Source of the DNA: Clostridia bacterium
GTDB taxonomy: Bacteria > Bacillota > Clostridia > Christensenellales > UBA1242
Direction of reading: 5' to 3'
Length of the DNA stretch: 64,000 bases
Assembly (NCBI GenBank): GCA_023228225.1
Contig: JALOBO010000001.1
Span: forward strand, 68,316-132,315
This document shows, in pieces, positions 34,683 through 46,428 of this stretch; position 1 is the first letter of the stretch; every line of letters begins with the position of its first letter. The position numbers were made by a program, and so were the translations under genes. Below the pieces are notes generated by a model, which saw only the letters and a program-made list of their open reading frames with translations, was not told the DNA's origin and searched no databases.

Positions 34683-37600
34683 ATGGCAAAAAGCACGCTG
34701 GCAATTAAAAAAGTTAAGTACGCTAATCAAGAAAGATATGATTTTTCTAAGGTAACTGAAAAACTAGAAGTGCCATACCTTTTGGAAATGCAAAAAAAAG
34801 CATACCAGTACTTTTTAGAAAAAGGCATCGCCGAAATGATGGGTGAGATATCGCCGATTGCTGATTTTAGTGGCAAAGCAGAACTTTATTTACTAGAACA
34901 CTCTTTTGATACTCAATCTAAATATACCGAAGATGAATGCATTTACAGAGGTGTTACTTATGCGGCACCTTTAAAAGTACGTGCACGTTTGGTAATTAAA
35001 GAAACAGGCGAAGTAATTGATCAAGATGTTTTTTTGGGCGATATTCCGCTTATGACAGAAAAAGGTTCTTTTATTATTAATGGTAATGAACGTGTGATTG
35101 TAAGTCAAATTATGCGCTCGCCAGGTGTTTATTATTCAAAAGATATTGATAAAGCAGGCAAACTCATATATAAAGGAACAGTAATGCCTTATCGTGGCGA
35201 ATGGCTTGAACCAGAAATTACCGCCACAGAACAAATGAGAATTTATGTTGCTCGTGACACAAGAACTACGATTGGTGTTTTACTAAAAGCGTTAGGCTTT
35301 GGTACAGATAGTGAAATTGCAGAACTTTTTGGCAATAACGCAATAATAAAGGGCACATTGGATAAAGAAATACAAAAGACAAAGGAAGAAGCATTATTAG
35401 AATTAAGCCGTAAATTAAGGCCTTCTGATATTCCTTCTGCCGATGCAACAGAATCATATTTAAGAAGTTTATTCTTTACAAACAGATACGATTTAACAAG
35501 AGTTGGTCGTTACAAATTTAATAAAAAACTTTCTATTGCAAATCGAATTAAAGAAAAAATTGTTGCCGAGGATATTAAATTGGGTGGCAAGGTATTTGTA
35601 AAAGCGGGACAAGTAATTTCTCGCGAAGTTGCAAAAGATATTCAAAATGCTGGTATCAATCAAGTATTTTTACTTCTTGAAAACGGAGTTAAACATAAAG
35701 TTATAGGCAATAATCAAGTTGAATTAGAAAAATTTATTAATATTAATCCAAAAGATTTAAATTTAATGGATACTGTATACTATCCAGTCCTTGCAGAAAT
35801 ATTAAAAAATAATAAGACCAAAGAAAAGCGTATTGAAGCATTAAAACAAAATGTAGAATTCCTTTGCGAAAGAAGGCTTACACTAGATGATATTATCGCT
35901 TCGATTAGTTACGAACTTGATCTTTCGGCTGGTTTTGGAAATACTGATAATATTGATCACTTAGGTAATCGCCGTATTCGTTCAGTAGGCGAATTAATGG
36001 CAAACGAATTTAGAAAAGGTTTATTACAATTATCGTTAAGAGCAAAAGAAATTTTACAAGTACAAGATTTAACACAAGTTACTCCAAGTGTGCTTATTAA
36101 TGCACGACATGTAAATAAGGTAATTCGTGATTTTGTACGTTCTTCGCAACTTTCACAATTTATGGACCAAGTTAATCCACTTGCCGAATTAGAATCTAAG
36201 CGTAAAATGTCCGCAGTTGGTCCGGGTGCACTTACCAAAGAAAGAGCCAGTGCCGAAGCGCGTGATATTCACTATACACATTATGGTAGAATTTGTACTA
36301 TTCAAACTCCGGAAGGGCAAAGTATAGGACTTATTACAAACTTAGCCCTTTATGCAAGAATGAATGAATATGGATTTTTGGAAACCCCATATGTTAGAGT
36401 TGATAAAACAAACCAAAAAGTGACAAATGATATTGTGTATCTTGCCGCTGATGATGAAGATGAATTTTATATTGCACAAGCTACCGAACCACTAAACGAA
36501 GATGGAACATTTGTTAACGCTCGTATTATGGGTCGTCATCGTGAAGAAATTGCAGAATATCCAGCAACATACATTGATTTTATTGATGTATCACCAAGGC
36601 AGTTTATTTCGGAAGCCGCTGGGCTTGTTCCTTTTTTAGAAAATGATGATACTCCGCGTGCATTAATGGCTTCAAATATGCAACGTCAGGCAGTTCCACT
36701 TTTGAGGACAGAAGAACCTATAATTGCAACTGGCCTTGAAGCAAAGGTAGCACATGATAGCGGTGCTTTAACTCTTGCAACGCAAGATGGTATAGTAACT
36801 TATGTTGATGCGTCAAAAATTATTGTTAAATCAAATTCAAGCGAAACAAAAGAATATAACCTAACAAAATTTAAAAAATCAAACCAAGAAACGTGTATGA
36901 CTTCTAAACCTATTGCAAAAAAAGGTCAAAAAGTTAAAAAAGGCGATATACTTGCAGATGGTTATTCTACAAAAAACGGGGAACTTGCATTAGGCAGAAA
37001 TATGCTTATAGCATTTATGAGTTGGGAAGGCTATAACTATGAAGATGCAATTTTAGTATCCGAAAGAATATCTAAGGAAGATGTATACACTTCAATTAAC
37101 ATTAGTATGTATGAAACTGAGGCGCGTACAACCAAACTCGGCGATGAAGAAATAACTCGTGATATACCAAACTTAGGCGATGATGTTTTAAAAAATCTTG
37201 ATGAAAACGGTATTGTTAGAATTGGCGCCGAAGTTAAATCAGGCGATATAATAGTTGGCAAAGTTACTCCTAAGGGCGAAACCGAACTTACGCCCGAAGA
37301 AAGATTATTAAGAGCAATATTTGGCGAAAAAGCGCGTGAGGTTAGAGATACCTCTCTTAGAATGCCACATGGCGAAGGTGGTGTCGTAATTGATGTTCAA
37401 ATTTTTAGCAGACAAAATAAAGATGATAACTTAGAGCCTGGTGTAAACCAAGTTGTTAAAGTTATTGTTGCAAAAAAACGCAAACTGTCAGTCGGCGATA
37501 AAATGTGTGGACGCCATGGTAACAAAGGTGTTGTATCACGTATTATGAAAGAATCTGATATGCCATTTCTTGCTGATGGTACTCCGGTAGATATTGTACT

Positions 37601-38360
37601 TAATCCATTAGGCGTTCCTTCTCGTATGAATATAGGACAGGCGCTAGAAGTACATTTAGGTCTTGTAGCAAAGGCACTAGGTTGGCATATAGCCACTCCG
37701 GCGTTTGATGGCGCGAGAGAAAGTGACATTCAAAAATTGTTTATTGAAAATAATTTACCTGATAACGGCAAACTTGAAATATTTGATGGTCGTACAGGCG
37801 AAGCGTTTGAAAACACGGTAACAGTCGGTTATATGTATATGTTTAAGTTAATTCATATGGTTGATAGTAAAATTCACGCACGTAGTACGGGTCCTTATTC
37901 CCTAGTAACAAAACAACCTCTTGGTGGCAAAGCGCAATTTGGTGGCCAGAGATTTGGAGAAATGGAAGTTTGGGCATTAGAGGCTTATGGTGCAGCCAAC
38001 ATTTTACAAGAAATATTAACGGTAAAATCTGATGATGAGGCAGGCAGACAAAAAACTTATGAGGCTATTGTTCAGGGATTGCCAATACCAGAACCAGGTA
38101 TACCGGAAGCATTCCGCGTTCTTGTAAAAGAAATGCAAGGCTTAGGGTTGGATATTAAAATTCTTAACGAGGCAAAACAAGAAATATCCATAGATGATGT
38201 ATCTAATGATGATGTATTTAAGTCAGGATTAGAACAAGAACCTGAAAAAGAAGAAATATCACTTAATATTGAAGATAATCCAATTAAAAATGATACGATT
38301 GCTTCAGAACCACTTGAAGATTTTGATGAAAGTATGTTGTTTGAAGATATGGACGAATAG
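34683..38360 (+). CDS. rpoB: DNA-directed RNA polymerase beta subunit
   Basis: 1225 aa. Forms with RpoC the catalytic core of RNA polymerase. Recognisable segments include SQLSQFMDQVNPLAELESKR (the rifampicin-pocket region) followed by KMSAVGPGALTKERASAEAR. Later come GDKMCGRHGNKGVVS and the C-terminal GGKAQFGGQRFGEMEVWALE. An acidic tail (~1165-1225) is rich in Glu and Asp. It is preceded not by rplJ-rplL, the usual neighbours, but by a protease and a long leader. rpoC follows after 45 bp. Confidence 0.98.
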   Translation: MAKSTLAIKKVKYANQERYDFSKVTEKLEVPYLLEMQKKAYQYFLEKGIAEMMGEISPIADFSGKAELYLLEHSFDTQSKYTEDECIYRGVTYAAPLKVRARLVIKETGEVIDQDVFLGDIPLMTEKGSFIINGNERVIVSQIMRSPGVYYSKDIDKAGKLIYKGTVMPYRGEWLEPEITATEQMRIYVARDTRTTIGVLLKALGFGTDSEIAELFGNNAIIKGTLDKEIQKTKEEALLELSRKLRPSDIPSADATESYLRSLFFTNRYDLTRVGRYKFNKKLSIANRIKEKIVAEDIKLGGKVFVKAGQVISREVAKDIQNAGINQVFLLLENGVKHKVIGNNQVELEKFININPKDLNLMDTVYYPVLAEILKNNKTKEKRIEALKQNVEFLCERRLTLDDIIASISYELDLSAGFGNTDNIDHLGNRRIRSVGELMANEFRKGLLQLSLRAKEILQVQDLTQVTPSVLINARHVNKVIRDFVRSSQLSQFMDQVNPLAELESKRKMSAVGPGALTKERASAEARDIHYTHYGRICTIQTPEGQSIGLITNLALYARMNEYGFLETPYVRVDKTNQKVTNDIVYLAADDEDEFYIAQATEPLNEDGTFVNARIMGRHREEIAEYPATYIDFIDVSPRQFISEAAGLVPFLENDDTPRALMASNMQRQAVPLLRTEEPIIATGLEAKVAHDSGALTLATQDGIVTYVDASKIIVKSNSSETKEYNLTKFKKSNQETCMTSKPIAKKGQKVKKGDILADGYSTKNGELALGRNMLIAFMSWEGYNYEDAILVSERISKEDVYTSINISMYETEARTTKLGDEEITRDIPNLGDDVLKNLDENGIVRIGAEVKSGDIIVGKVTPKGETELTPEERLLRAIFGEKAREVRDTSLRMPHGEGGVVIDVQIFSRQNKDDNLEPGVNQVVKVIVAKKRKLSVGDKMCGRHGNKGVVSRIMKESDMPFLADGTPVDIVLNPLGVPSRMNIGQALEVHLGLVAKALGWHIATPAFDGARESDIQKLFIENNLPDNGKLEIFDGRTGEAFENTVTVGYMYMFKLIHMVDSKIHARSTGPYSLVTKQPLGGKAQFGGQRFGEMEVWALEAYGAANILQEILTVKSDDEAGRQKTYEAIVQGLPIPEPGIPEAFRVLVKEMQGLGLDIKILNEAKQEISIDDVSNDDVFKSGLEQEPEKEEISLNIEDNPIKNDTIASEPLEDFDESMLFEDMDE

Positions 38361-38405
38361 CATCTTATAAAATAAAAGTTAAAAAAATTTTACAGGAGAG
38401 TTAGA

Positions 38406-41400
38406 ATGTTTGAATTAGCAAATTTTGATTCTATGAGAATCGGTATAGCATCACCCGAGAAAATCAGACAATGGTCACATGGCGAAGTAACCAAAACCGA
38501 AACCATTAACTATCGTACGCAAAAACCAGAGCGCGATGGATTATTCTGTGAAAGAATATTTGGACCACGCAAAGACTGGGAATGTTCGTGCGGTAAATAT
38601 AAGCGCATTCGTTATAAAGGTGTGGTTTGCGATAAATGCGGAGTAGAAGTTACAAGATCAAAAGTTCGTCGCGAAAGAATGGGACACATTGAACTTGCAA
38701 CGCCAGTATCGCATATTTGGTTTTTCCGTAGCGTACCTTCACGCATAGGAATTATACTTGATATGTCACCTAAGGCTCTTGAACAAGTACTTTATTATGT
38801 ATCTTATGTAGTTATAGACCCGGGCAAAACTGAATTTATAAAATGTCAACTTTTAAGTGATCATGAATACAGAGATGCAGTGGAAAAATATGGCACAAAT
38901 TCTTTTAAAGCAGGAATGGGTGGAGAGTCAATAAAAACTTTATTGACAGCAGTTGATCTAGAAAAAATATCAGCAAAATTAAAAGAAGAACTTGTTACAG
39001 CAAAGGGACAGAAAAAACTTAAAGCGGCAAAACGATTAGAAGTTGTTCAATCATTTATTAAAAGTGGCAACCGCCCCGAGTGGATGATACTTGAAGCACT
39101 TCCAGTTATACCACCAGATTTAAGACCTATGGTACAACTTGATGGTGGCTTATTTGCGACAAGCGATTTAAATGATTTATATAGAAGAGTTATTAATAGA
39201 AATAATCGTTTGAAAAAACTTATGGAAATGGGCGCCCCTGAGGTTATTATTAGAAACGAAAAACGTATGCTACAAGAGGCAGTAGATGCATTAATTGAAA
39301 ACGGAAAGCGCGGTAGGGCTATTCAAGGACCAAAAGCGCGTGATTTAAAATCATTAACCGCTATGCTTCGTGGTAAAAATGGTAGATTCCGCCAAAACTT
39401 ACTAGGAAAGCGTGTTGATTATTCAGGTCGTTCGGCTATTGTTGTTGGACCAGAACTTAAAATGTATCAATGTGGACTTCCAAAAGAAATGGCAATAGAA
39501 TTATTTAAACCTTTTATTATGAAAAGGCTTGTAGAACTAAATCAATCACATAATATTAAAAGCGCAAAACGATTAATTGAACGAGAAAAACCAATTGTTT
39601 GGGACGTACTTGCTGATGTTATTAAAGATCACCCAGTACTTTTAAACCGTGCGCCTACACTTCATAAACTTGGTATTCAGGCTTTTGAACCTGTACTTGT
39701 AGAGGGCAGAGCAATAAAACTTCACCCGTTAGTATGTACAGCATTTAACGCAGACTTTGATGGAGATCAAATGCCCGTTCATATTCCACTTTCTGTTGAG
39801 GCTTGCACAGAAGCACGTATGCTTATGCTTGCATCAAATAATATTTTAAAACCTTCCGATGGAAAATCTATCGTTACTCCAAAACAAGATATTGTTATGG
39901 GCTCGTACTACCTTACGATTTATAGGCCAGGTGCTAAGGGCGAAGGCAAATATTATATAAGTGAAGATGAGGCCCTAATGGCATATCAATTAAAAGATTG
40001 CTCTTTACAGGCAAAAATTAACGTAAGGCGCACTCTGCTCATTGATGGGGTTATGAAATCAAAAACCATAGAAACTTCGGTTGGTAGAATTATATTTAAT
40101 ACTTGTATTCCACAACATATTGGATTTGTTGACCGCACAAAACCAGAAAACAATTTTGAATATGAAATTAACTTTGAAGTAAAAGCAAAATATTTAGGTG
40201 TAATAGTTGATAACGCATTTAATACATTGGGCGGAACAGAAACCTCAATTATGCTTGATAAGATTAAAGAAATGGGCTTTAAATATTCTACTCTTTGTGC
40301 AGTTACTGCAAGCGTTTTTGATATGATTATACCAAAAGAGCGAGATATTTTACTTGCAGAAGCAAATAAAGCAGAACTCGAATTGGATAAAATGCATAAA
40401 CGCGGATTAATTTCTGTTGCAGAGCGCAAGGCCGAATTTAACAAGATTTGGAAAGAAGCGGCCGCTAAAATCAGAACAGCCGTTGTTAATAATATGGACA
40501 CATTTAATCCGATTAAAATGCTTGCAATCTCAAAAGCCCGTGGTAATGAAGATCAAATTCAACAACTTGCTGGTATACGTGGACTTATAGGTACCACATC
40601 AGGAACTACTGTTGATATGCCTATCAAAACAAGTTATCGTGAAGGTTTAAGTCCGTTACAATATTTCTTATCTTGTCGTGGTGGCCGTAAAGGTCTTGCC
40701 GATACCGCTTTAAAAACTGCTGATGCGGGTTATATGACAAGAAGACTTGTAGATGTTAGTCAAGATGTAATAGTAAAAGAAATGGACTGCTTTGAATCTT
40801 TGGGTGAAAAACCAAAAGGTATGATTGTTACAAGTATCGTAAACAATGGAACAGAAGTTGAAAAACTCGAAGATCGTATAATGGGCAGATTCTCCGTAGA
40901 GGCAATTATAAATCCTAAGACAAAAGAAGTTATAGTAGAAGCGGATACTATGATTAGCCCAGCACAAGCAAAAGCCATTGGTGCCACTGGCATTAATTCA
41001 GTCAAAATTAGAACAGCGTTGACTTGTCGCTCTAAACATGGTGTTTGTGCTAAATGCTATGGTAGAAATATGTCATCAAATTCGCTTGTTAACATTGGTG
41101 AAGCAATAGGTGTTATTGCCGCTCAATCAATAGGCGAACCTGGAACACAACTTACTATGAAAACTTTCCAAACTGGTGGTGTTGTTACTGCGGCCGATAT
41201 AACAAAAGGTTTACCTCGTGTTGAAGAATTGTTTGAAGCAAGAAAGCCGAAAGGTTTGGCTGTAATTTCTGAGGTTACTGGTAAAGTAAGTATTAAAGAA
41301 GTTGATAAGCTATTTGAAGTTACAGTAAAAGCAATAGATGGAAACGTCGTTTATACATTACCATATGGAAGTGTTCTTAAAGTCAAAAATGGTGACAGTG

Positions 41401-41966
41401 TAGAACCGGGTTCACAACTTACCGAAGGTTCTGTATATCCTAATGATATATTAAGGACCAAGGGTGTTAAAGGTGTACAAGAATATCTGCTTAGAGAAGT
41501 TCTTTCTGTATATCGTGAGCAAGGCGTTACAATAAATGCAAAGCACCTTGAAGTAATTATTAGACAAATGTTAAGACGCGTTAAAATTGAAAGTGCCGGC
41601 AACACAACAATGTTACCAGGCGATATCGTAGATATATTTAAATACGAAACTGAAAATGATCGTGTACTCAAAGAAGGCGGAATGCCAGCAGTTGCTAAAC
41701 GATTAATATTAGGAATTACCGCAGCAGCATTATCAACTGATTCATTCTTATCGGCAGCCTCTTTCCAAGAAACTTCAAGAGTGTTAACCGATGCGGCTGT
41801 TCGTGGCAAAACAGATCCACTAGCAGGACTAAAAGAAAATGTAATTATTGGTAAATTAATACCAGCAGGCACAGGATTATCAAGATACCGTAATGTAAAA
41901 TTTGCAGAGCCTAATCCTGTATCACATACAGAAAATATAGTAGTACAATCTTCCACAGTAATATAA
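38406..41966 (+). CDS. rpoC: DNA-directed RNA polymerase beta' subunit
   Basis: 1186 aa. The N-terminal zinc ribbon is [20 protein letters not shown]. The catalytic magnesium loop NADFDGD lies in [20 protein letters not shown] second zinc site uses [15 protein letters not shown]. The trigger-loop region reads [24 protein letters not shown] precedes the ATG. It ends at a hairpin terminator at 41989-42020. Confidence 0.98.
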   Translation: MFELANFDSMRIGIASPEKIRQWSHGEVTKTETINYRTQKPERDGLFCERIFGPRKDWECSCGKYKRIRYKGVVCDKCGVEVTRSKVRRERMGHIELATPVSHIWFFRSVPSRIGIILDMSPKALEQVLYYVSYVVIDPGKTEFIKCQLLSDHEYRDAVEKYGTNSFKAGMGGESIKTLLTAVDLEKISAKLKEELVTAKGQKKLKAAKRLEVVQSFIKSGNRPEWMILEALPVIPPDLRPMVQLDGGLFATSDLNDLYRRVINRNNRLKKLMEMGAPEVIIRNEKRMLQEAVDALIENGKRGRAIQGPKARDLKSLTAMLRGKNGRFRQNLLGKRVDYSGRSAIVVGPELKMYQCGLPKEMAIELFKPFIMKRLVELNQSHNIKSAKRLIEREKPIVWDVLADVIKDHPVLLNRAPTLHKLGIQAFEPVLVEGRAIKLHPLVCTAFNADFDGDQMPVHIPLSVEACTEARMLMLASNNILKPSDGKSIVTPKQDIVMGSYYLTIYRPGAKGEGKYYISEDEALMAYQLKDCSLQAKINVRRTLLIDGVMKSKTIETSVGRIIFNTCIPQHIGFVDRTKPENNFEYEINFEVKAKYLGVIVDNAFNTLGGTETSIMLDKIKEMGFKYSTLCAVTASVFDMIIPKERDILLAEANKAELELDKMHKRGLISVAERKAEFNKIWKEAAAKIRTAVVNNMDTFNPIKMLAISKARGNEDQIQQLAGIRGLIGTTSGTTVDMPIKTSYREGLSPLQYFLSCRGGRKGLADTALKTADAGYMTRRLVDVSQDVIVKEMDCFESLGEKPKGMIVTSIVNNGTEVEKLEDRIMGRFSVEAIINPKTKEVIVEADTMISPAQAKAIGATGINSVKIRTALTCRSKHGVCAKCYGRNMSSNSLVNIGEAIGVIAAQSIGEPGTQLTMKTFQTGGVVTAADITKGLPRVEELFEARKPKGLAVISEVTGKVSIKEVDKLFEVTVKAIDGNVVYTLPYGSVLKVKNGDSVEPGSQLTEGSVYPNDILRTKGVKGVQEYLLREVLSVYREQGVTINAKHLEVIIRQMLRRVKIESAGNTTMLPGDIVDIFKYETENDRVLKEGGMPAVAKRLILGITAAALSTDSFLSAASFQETSRVLTDAAVRGKTDPLAGLKENVIIGKLIPAGTGLSRYRNVKFAEPNPVSHTENIVVQSSTVI

Positions 41967-41988
41967 TTTATTAAAAAATTGCAAAATA

Positions 41989-42020
41989 AAAAAAATTTGT
42001 CGTAAAACGGCAGATTTTTT
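41989..42020 (+). terminator. Terminator of rpoBC
   Basis: TGTCGT and ACGGCA pair (one G-U) around AAA, within an A-run/T-run frame ending in six T. Confidence 0.7.
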
Positions 42021-42041
42021 AATTAAACCCCCTTCATTCTT

Positions 42042-42070
42042 TTGACTATTTCTAATTGTTCAAGTATAAT
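42042..42070 (+). promoter_or_regulatory. First promoter upstream of the HicB-like gene
   Basis: TTGACT (42042-42047), 17 bp, TATAAT (42065-42070). It starts ~200 bases before the gene. Confidence 0.6.
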
Positions 42071-42188
42071 TTATTTAGTTTGATGTTTGCTACAAGTAAA
42101 TATTGGGCATAAGAAAGCAATGTTAACAAAAGTGGTACGTTAATATCCATATTTATAAAAAAAGTCGTATAAACTTTTAAAATGGGTA

Positions 42189-42217
42189 TTTACAAAGTAT
42201 AAAATATGTGCTACACT
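42189..42217 (+). promoter_or_regulatory. Second promoter upstream of the HicB-like gene
   Basis: TTTACA (42189-42194), 17 bp, TACACT (42212-42217) with extended TGC. Tandem promoters would make a long and a short leader. Confidence 0.5.
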
Positions 42218-42277
42218 TTTACAAACACAAGAGGACATGCTTTCATTAAGGTAAATTAAAGGGGAAAATATTAGGCA

Positions 42278-42541
42278 ATGAAAACATATATCTATCCTGC
42301 AATTTTATATCTAGACGAAGAAAGCAAAGGTTACACAATTGCCTTTCACGACTTACAGTTATTTACAGAAGGCGATACGGTGGAAGAGTCCTACGAACGC
42401 GCTAGGGAATATCTTGAAATATATTCCGATTGTGTTTTAAAATATGGTGGTACTATGCCAGATGCGACTAAATATCTTGAAACTGCCAAAAAATACAAAG
42501 ACAATATTGTGTTATTAGTAGATTCTAAAAAATCTGACTAA
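42278..42541 (+). CDS. HicB-like protein without HicA
   Basis: 87 aa. The pattern YPAILYLDEESKGYTIAFHD followed by LQLFTEGDTVEESYERAREY matches the partial RNase H fold of HicB antitoxins. There is no DNA-binding extension and no HicA toxin gene beside it. GGGG lies 16-19 bases upstream of the ATG, a weak site. It is followed after 19 bp by an 85-aa unknown, probably in the same operon. Solitary HicB-fold proteins are common, so a toxin-antitoxin role should not be assumed. Confidence 0.7.
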   Translation: MKTYIYPAILYLDEESKGYTIAFHDLQLFTEGDTVEESYERAREYLEIYSDCVLKYGGTMPDATKYLETAKKYKDNIVLLVDSKKSD

Positions 42542-42560
42542 TACGAAACGGAGAGAAAGT

Positions 42561-42818
42561 ATGTTAACAATGAATCAATACAATGAATTTACAAGGGCTG
42601 GTCTACTTACCCCGCTACCTGAAATGTGTGCAAAATTTGGCAAATTAGTTTGTAAAGCCAATTTACCAGCAAATTATAATGGCATCATTCCGCAATTTTT
42701 AATTATATCAGACCCGATGACTAGACCTGAAACGAGGGTGAAAAATGCTGAATTAGTAAATTCGTTTAAAACATTGATGCAAAAAAAAGAAAACGAAATA
42801 ACCAGCGTAAACGCATAA
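42561..42818 (+). CDS. Small protein of unknown function
   Basis: 85 aa, not recognised. It begins MLTMNQYNEFTRAGLLTPLP and has a charged C-terminal helix (TLMQKKENEITSV). It has no signal, no membrane span and two Cys. CGGAGAG lies before the ATG. It follows the HicB-like gene by 19 bp, so the two are probably cotranscribed. Not similar to HicA: no dsRBD-like HGSHH motif is present. Confidence 0.6.
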   Translation: MLTMNQYNEFTRAGLLTPLPEMCAKFGKLVCKANLPANYNGIIPQFLIISDPMTRPETRVKNAELVNSFKTLMQKKENEITSVNA

Positions 42819-43031
42819 CAATATTTTTTATAATTCCTATGCAAATTAAATAAGTATTTGGTTTTGTAGGTAAACAAAATTGATGCTTATTTTTTATTGG
42901 GAAAAATCAAAAATATTTTTATACTTTATATGGTATATTGATTTTATAAAATCGTTCAAAAAATACTAAAATTATCATTTGATTTTACCGTTCCAAGTGC
43001 GGTAAAAAGCCCAAAAATTCTAAAAAATTTG

Positions 43032-43060
43032 TTGACATGCAAAATTTAAAGTGATAGAAT
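43032..43060 (+). promoter_or_regulatory. Promoter of the str operon
   Basis: TTGACA (43032-43037), 17 bp, TAGAAT (43055-43060) with extended TGA. The rest of the 42819-43115 gap is AT-rich, and I see nothing else in it. Confidence 0.8.
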
Positions 43061-43115
43061 AGTTTGCGTTACATAATTAAAACAAAAAGTCTAGTTTAAA
43101 TTAAGGTGTTAGAAA

Positions 43116-43382
43116 TTGAATAAACTTTCAAAAATAGATGTAACGGATTTATTGGTTACTAATAAAAGTATTGTTGGATTAAAGCAAGTAATGAAAATGC
43201 TATCAGAACAGAAACTTCAATTCGTAATACTAGCAGAAGATGCTGATGAATACTTAAAAAATCAAATTTACAGTGCTTGTGCGAGCCATAATGTTAAAAT
43301 CGTATATTATGAATCACGCAAAGAACTCGGTTCATTATCGGGCATAACTGTGAGTGCTGCCGTTATTGGTATTATAAAATAA
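43116..43382 (+). CDS. Ribosomal L7Ae/L30e/S12e/Gadd45-family protein (YbxF type)
   Basis: 88 aa. The family binds kink-turn RNA and usually sits just upstream of rpsL in Firmicutes, as here. The segment VGLKQVMKMLSEQKLQFVIL (residues ~20-39) and the C-terminal LGSLSGITVSAAVIGII show the L7Ae fold. The start is TTG (43116), chosen because AAGGTG lies eight bases upstream and no other start fits. First gene of the rpsL-rpsG-fusA-tuf operon. Confidence 0.85.
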   Translation: MNKLSKIDVTDLLVTNKSIVGLKQVMKMLSEQKLQFVILAEDADEYLKNQIYSACASHNVKIVYYESRKELGSLSGITVSAAVIGIIK

Positions 43383-43427
43383 TTATCCAATGGCAACAAT
43401 AAAGGCAATAACCTAAGGAGGAATAAA

Positions 43428-43799
43428 ATGCCAACGATTAATCAATTAGTGCGTCAAGGTCGTAAAAAAGTAGAATATAAATCTAAGACGCCATTACTTA
43501 AAGAAAATCCGCAAAAACGCGGAGTTTGTCTTACAGTTACAACAACAACCCCTAAAAAACCCAACTCAGCACTTCGAAAAATTGCGAGAGTGCGTTTATC
43601 AGATGGTCAAGAGGGTACAGTATATATTCCGGGTGTAGGTCATAACTTACAGGAGCACTCAGTTGTTCTTATTCGTGGCGGTAGGGTTAAAGACTTGCCA
43701 GGTGTTCGTTACCACATTATTCGCGGTACATTAGATACTGCTGGTGTGGCAAAACGCGCACAAAGCCGTTCAAAATATGGCGCTAAAAAAGGTAAATAA
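43428..43799 (+). CDS. rpsL: 30S ribosomal protein S12
   Basis: 123 aa, [11 protein letters not shown] at the start and the decoding-centre loop [19 protein letters not shown], followed by [12 protein letters not shown]. The Lys residues where streptomycin-resistance changes arise are the wild-type Lys. AAGGAGG precedes the ATG. Second gene of the str operon. Confidence 0.98.
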   Translation: MPTINQLVRQGRKKVEYKSKTPLLKENPQKRGVCLTVTTTTPKKPNSALRKIARVRLSDGQEGTVYIPGVGHNLQEHSVVLIRGGRVKDLPGVRYHIIRGTLDTAGVAKRAQSRSKYGAKKGK

Positions 43800-43822
43800 A
43801 TTTTAACAAGGAGTAAATAATA

Positions 43823-44293
43823 ATGCCAAGAAGAAGTGGAATTCCAAAGAAAGATGTACTGCCAGATTCAAAATTTAACAGTAAAATCGTTACAAAATTA
43901 ATTAATCAAATTATGATGGAAGGCAAAAAAGGCATAGCACAAAATATTGTGTATAATGCTTTTGATATTATAAAAGAAAAAACAAGTCAGGACGCTTCAA
44001 CAGTTTTTATGCAAGCACTTGAAAATACTATGCCTATGTTAGAAACTAAGGCGCGCAGAGTTGGTGGTGCTACATATCAAGTACCAATGGAAGTTAGACC
44101 TGAAAGAAGACAAACCTTAGGTATTCGTTGGATTGTACAGTATTCAAGAAAGCGTACAGAACGGGGTATGGAAAATAAAATTGCAGGCGAAATTATTGAT
44201 GCATATTCAAATGCCGGCGGTGCTGTAAAACGCAAAGAAGAAATGCATAGAATGGCAGAAGCCAATAGGGCCTTTGCGCATTACAAATGGTAA
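43823..44293 (+). CDS. rpsG: 30S ribosomal protein S7
   Basis: 156 aa. It nucleates assembly of the 30S head. Seen: [20 protein letters not shown], the [19 protein letters not shown] loop and the C-terminal [19 protein letters not shown] precedes the ATG. The gap to rpsL is 23 bp. Confidence 0.98.
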   Translation: MPRRSGIPKKDVLPDSKFNSKIVTKLINQIMMEGKKGIAQNIVYNAFDIIKEKTSQDASTVFMQALENTMPMLETKARRVGGATYQVPMEVRPERRQTLGIRWIVQYSRKRTERGMENKIAGEIIDAYSNAGGAVKRKEEMHRMAEANRAFAHYKW

Positions 44294-44320
44294 AATTAAA
44301 ATAAGGAGTAAATTACACTC

Positions 44321-46405
44321 ATGCCAAGAACTCACACATTAGAAATGACCAGAAATATTGGTATAATGGCACATATAGATGCTGGCAAAACCACAACTAC
44401 TGAGCGAATACTATTCTATACGGGCAAAACCCATAAAATAGGTGAAGTGCACGAAGGCGTGGCAGTTATGGATTGGATGGCTCAGGAACAAGAACGCGGT
44501 ATAACTATTACTAGTGCAGCGACTACAACATATTGGAAAGGTCATAAAATAAATATTATAGATACCCCAGGACATGTGGACTTTACTGTTGAAGTAGAAC
44601 GTAGCCTTAAAGTTCTTGATGGAGCGGTTATGGTATTTTGTGCTCGTGGTGGAGTACAACCGCAATCTGAAACTGTTTGGCGCCAAGCCATCAAGTATAA
44701 AGTTCCAAGAGTTTGTTATATAAACAAAATGGATATTAATGGCGCTGATTTTTATCATGTAATTGATATGATGAAAAAAAGATTATTTGCCACCCCGATA
44801 GCAATTCAAATGCCTATTGGATCAGAAGATACATTCCGTGGTCTTATAGATCTGATGACTATGGAGGCATACATTTATCCAGATGACTTAGGGCAAGATC
44901 AGGAAATTATAACAGTTCCGGCAGATTTATTACCACAAGCAAAAAAAATGCGTGAACAAATGGTAGAAAGTATTGCTGAAACCGATGATGCATTAATAGA
45001 AAAGTTTTTAACCGGTGAAGAAATTTCCGTACCAGAACTTAAATTAGCACTTAGACGTGCAACCCTTGCATTAAAAGTTAATCCAGTTATATGTGGCAGT
45101 TCATATAAAAACAAAGGCGTTCAAAAGATGATTGACGCCGTTATTGATTATCTGCCATCTCCACTAGATATAGACCATGTTACAGGTATAGTTCCTTTTA
45201 CTGATAAAACCGAAATAAGGAAGACTGCTGATAATGAGCCATTTGCTGGACTTGCATTTAAAATTATGTCAGATCCATTTGTAGGTAGATTATCATTTTT
45301 TAGAATTTATAGCGGGACAATGAATGCTGGGACTTATGTTCTAAATTCAACTAAAAACAAAAAAGAAAGAATAGGCAGACTTATTCAAATGCATGCTAAC
45401 AACCGCTTAGAAATCCAGAATGTTTGTGCGGGAGATATTTGTGCTATTGTAGGTCTTAAAGATACCACCACAGGCGATACATTATGCGACCCCGATCACC
45501 CAATTATTTTAGAAAGTATGACTTTTGCAGAACCCGTTATCAAAATGGCTATTGAACCTAAAACAAAAATAGACCAAGAAAAAATGATTAACGGATTAAT
45601 TAAACTTGCAGAAGAAGATCCTACTTTTAAGACTCATACAGATAAAGAAACAGGTCAAACGATTATTGCCGGAATGGGCGAATTACATTTAGATGTTCTT
45701 GTTGATCGTTTAAGACGAGAATTTGGGGTTGATGCAAATGTTGGTAAACCACAAGTTGCATACAGAGAAACAATTAGACGCGCTGTACGAGCCGAAGGTA
45801 AGTACATCAAGCAGTCTGGTGGTAAAGGGCAGTACGGTCACTGTTGGATTGAAATGGAACCACTCGAACCTGCAAAAGGTTATGAGTTTGTGGATAAAAC
45901 TGTTGGCGGAAGTATTCCAAAGGAATATATTCCGGCAATTGACAGTGGTATTCGCGAGGCTAAACAAAACGGGATTTTGGCAGGCTATGAAATGGTTGAC
46001 TTCAAAGTTACAGTAACAGATGGAAGTTATCACGAAGTAGACTCTTCTGAAATGGCGTTTAAAATAGCAGGCTCTCTTGCTTACAAGGAAGGCGCAAGGC
46101 AGGCTAATGCTGTATTACTTGAACCTATTATGAAGGTTCAGGTAGAAGTCCCTGATGATTACTTAGGCGATGTTATGGGAAACATTAATGGTCGCCGTGG
46201 TACATTACAGGCGATTGAGTTACGCAATGGCGTACAAATAATTAATGCCGAAGTTCCACTTTCAGAAATGTTTGGCTATGCCACAGATTTAAGAAGTAGA
46301 ACGCAAGGCAGAGGAACTTTCACAATGGAATTTGAAAAATACCTTGAAGTTCCAAAAAGTGTTGCCGAAAAAATTATTGGCGACAGGGCAAAAAATAACA
46401 ATTAA
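44321..46405 (+). CDS. fusA: Elongation factor G
   Basis: 694 aa. The GTPase that drives translocation. G1 [13 protein letters not shown] is near the N-terminus, with [11 protein letters not shown] (switch I), DTPGHVDFT (G3) and NKMD (G4). Domain IV with the tip loop [12 protein letters not shown] is intact. AAGGAG precedes the ATG. The canonical EF-G motifs suggest the main translational enzyme, not a fusidic-acid-resistance or recycling paralogue. Confidence 0.98.
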   Translation: MPRTHTLEMTRNIGIMAHIDAGKTTTTERILFYTGKTHKIGEVHEGVAVMDWMAQEQERGITITSAATTTYWKGHKINIIDTPGHVDFTVEVERSLKVLDGAVMVFCARGGVQPQSETVWRQAIKYKVPRVCYINKMDINGADFYHVIDMMKKRLFATPIAIQMPIGSEDTFRGLIDLMTMEAYIYPDDLGQDQEIITVPADLLPQAKKMREQMVESIAETDDALIEKFLTGEEISVPELKLALRRATLALKVNPVICGSSYKNKGVQKMIDAVIDYLPSPLDIDHVTGIVPFTDKTEIRKTADNEPFAGLAFKIMSDPFVGRLSFFRIYSGTMNAGTYVLNSTKNKKERIGRLIQMHANNRLEIQNVCAGDICAIVGLKDTTTGDTLCDPDHPIILESMTFAEPVIKMAIEPKTKIDQEKMINGLIKLAEEDPTFKTHTDKETGQTIIAGMGELHLDVLVDRLRREFGVDANVGKPQVAYRETIRRAVRAEGKYIKQSGGKGQYGHCWIEMEPLEPAKGYEFVDKTVGGSIPKEYIPAIDSGIREAKQNGILAGYEMVDFKVTVTDGSYHEVDSSEMAFKIAGSLAYKEGARQANAVLLEPIMKVQVEVPDDYLGDVMGNINGRRGTLQAIELRNGVQIINAEVPLSEMFGYATDLRSRTQGRGTFTMEFEKYLEVPKSVAEKIIGDRAKNNN

Positions 46406-46428
46406 AAATTTTTAGGAGGATTATTTAA

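Noticed and set aside
42278..42818. Complete HicAB toxin-antitoxin system
   Set aside because: The second gene lacks HicA features, so only a HicB-like protein can be supported.
44321..46405. Tet(M)-like ribosomal protection protein
   Set aside because: Operon position, length and all motifs are those of housekeeping EF-G.
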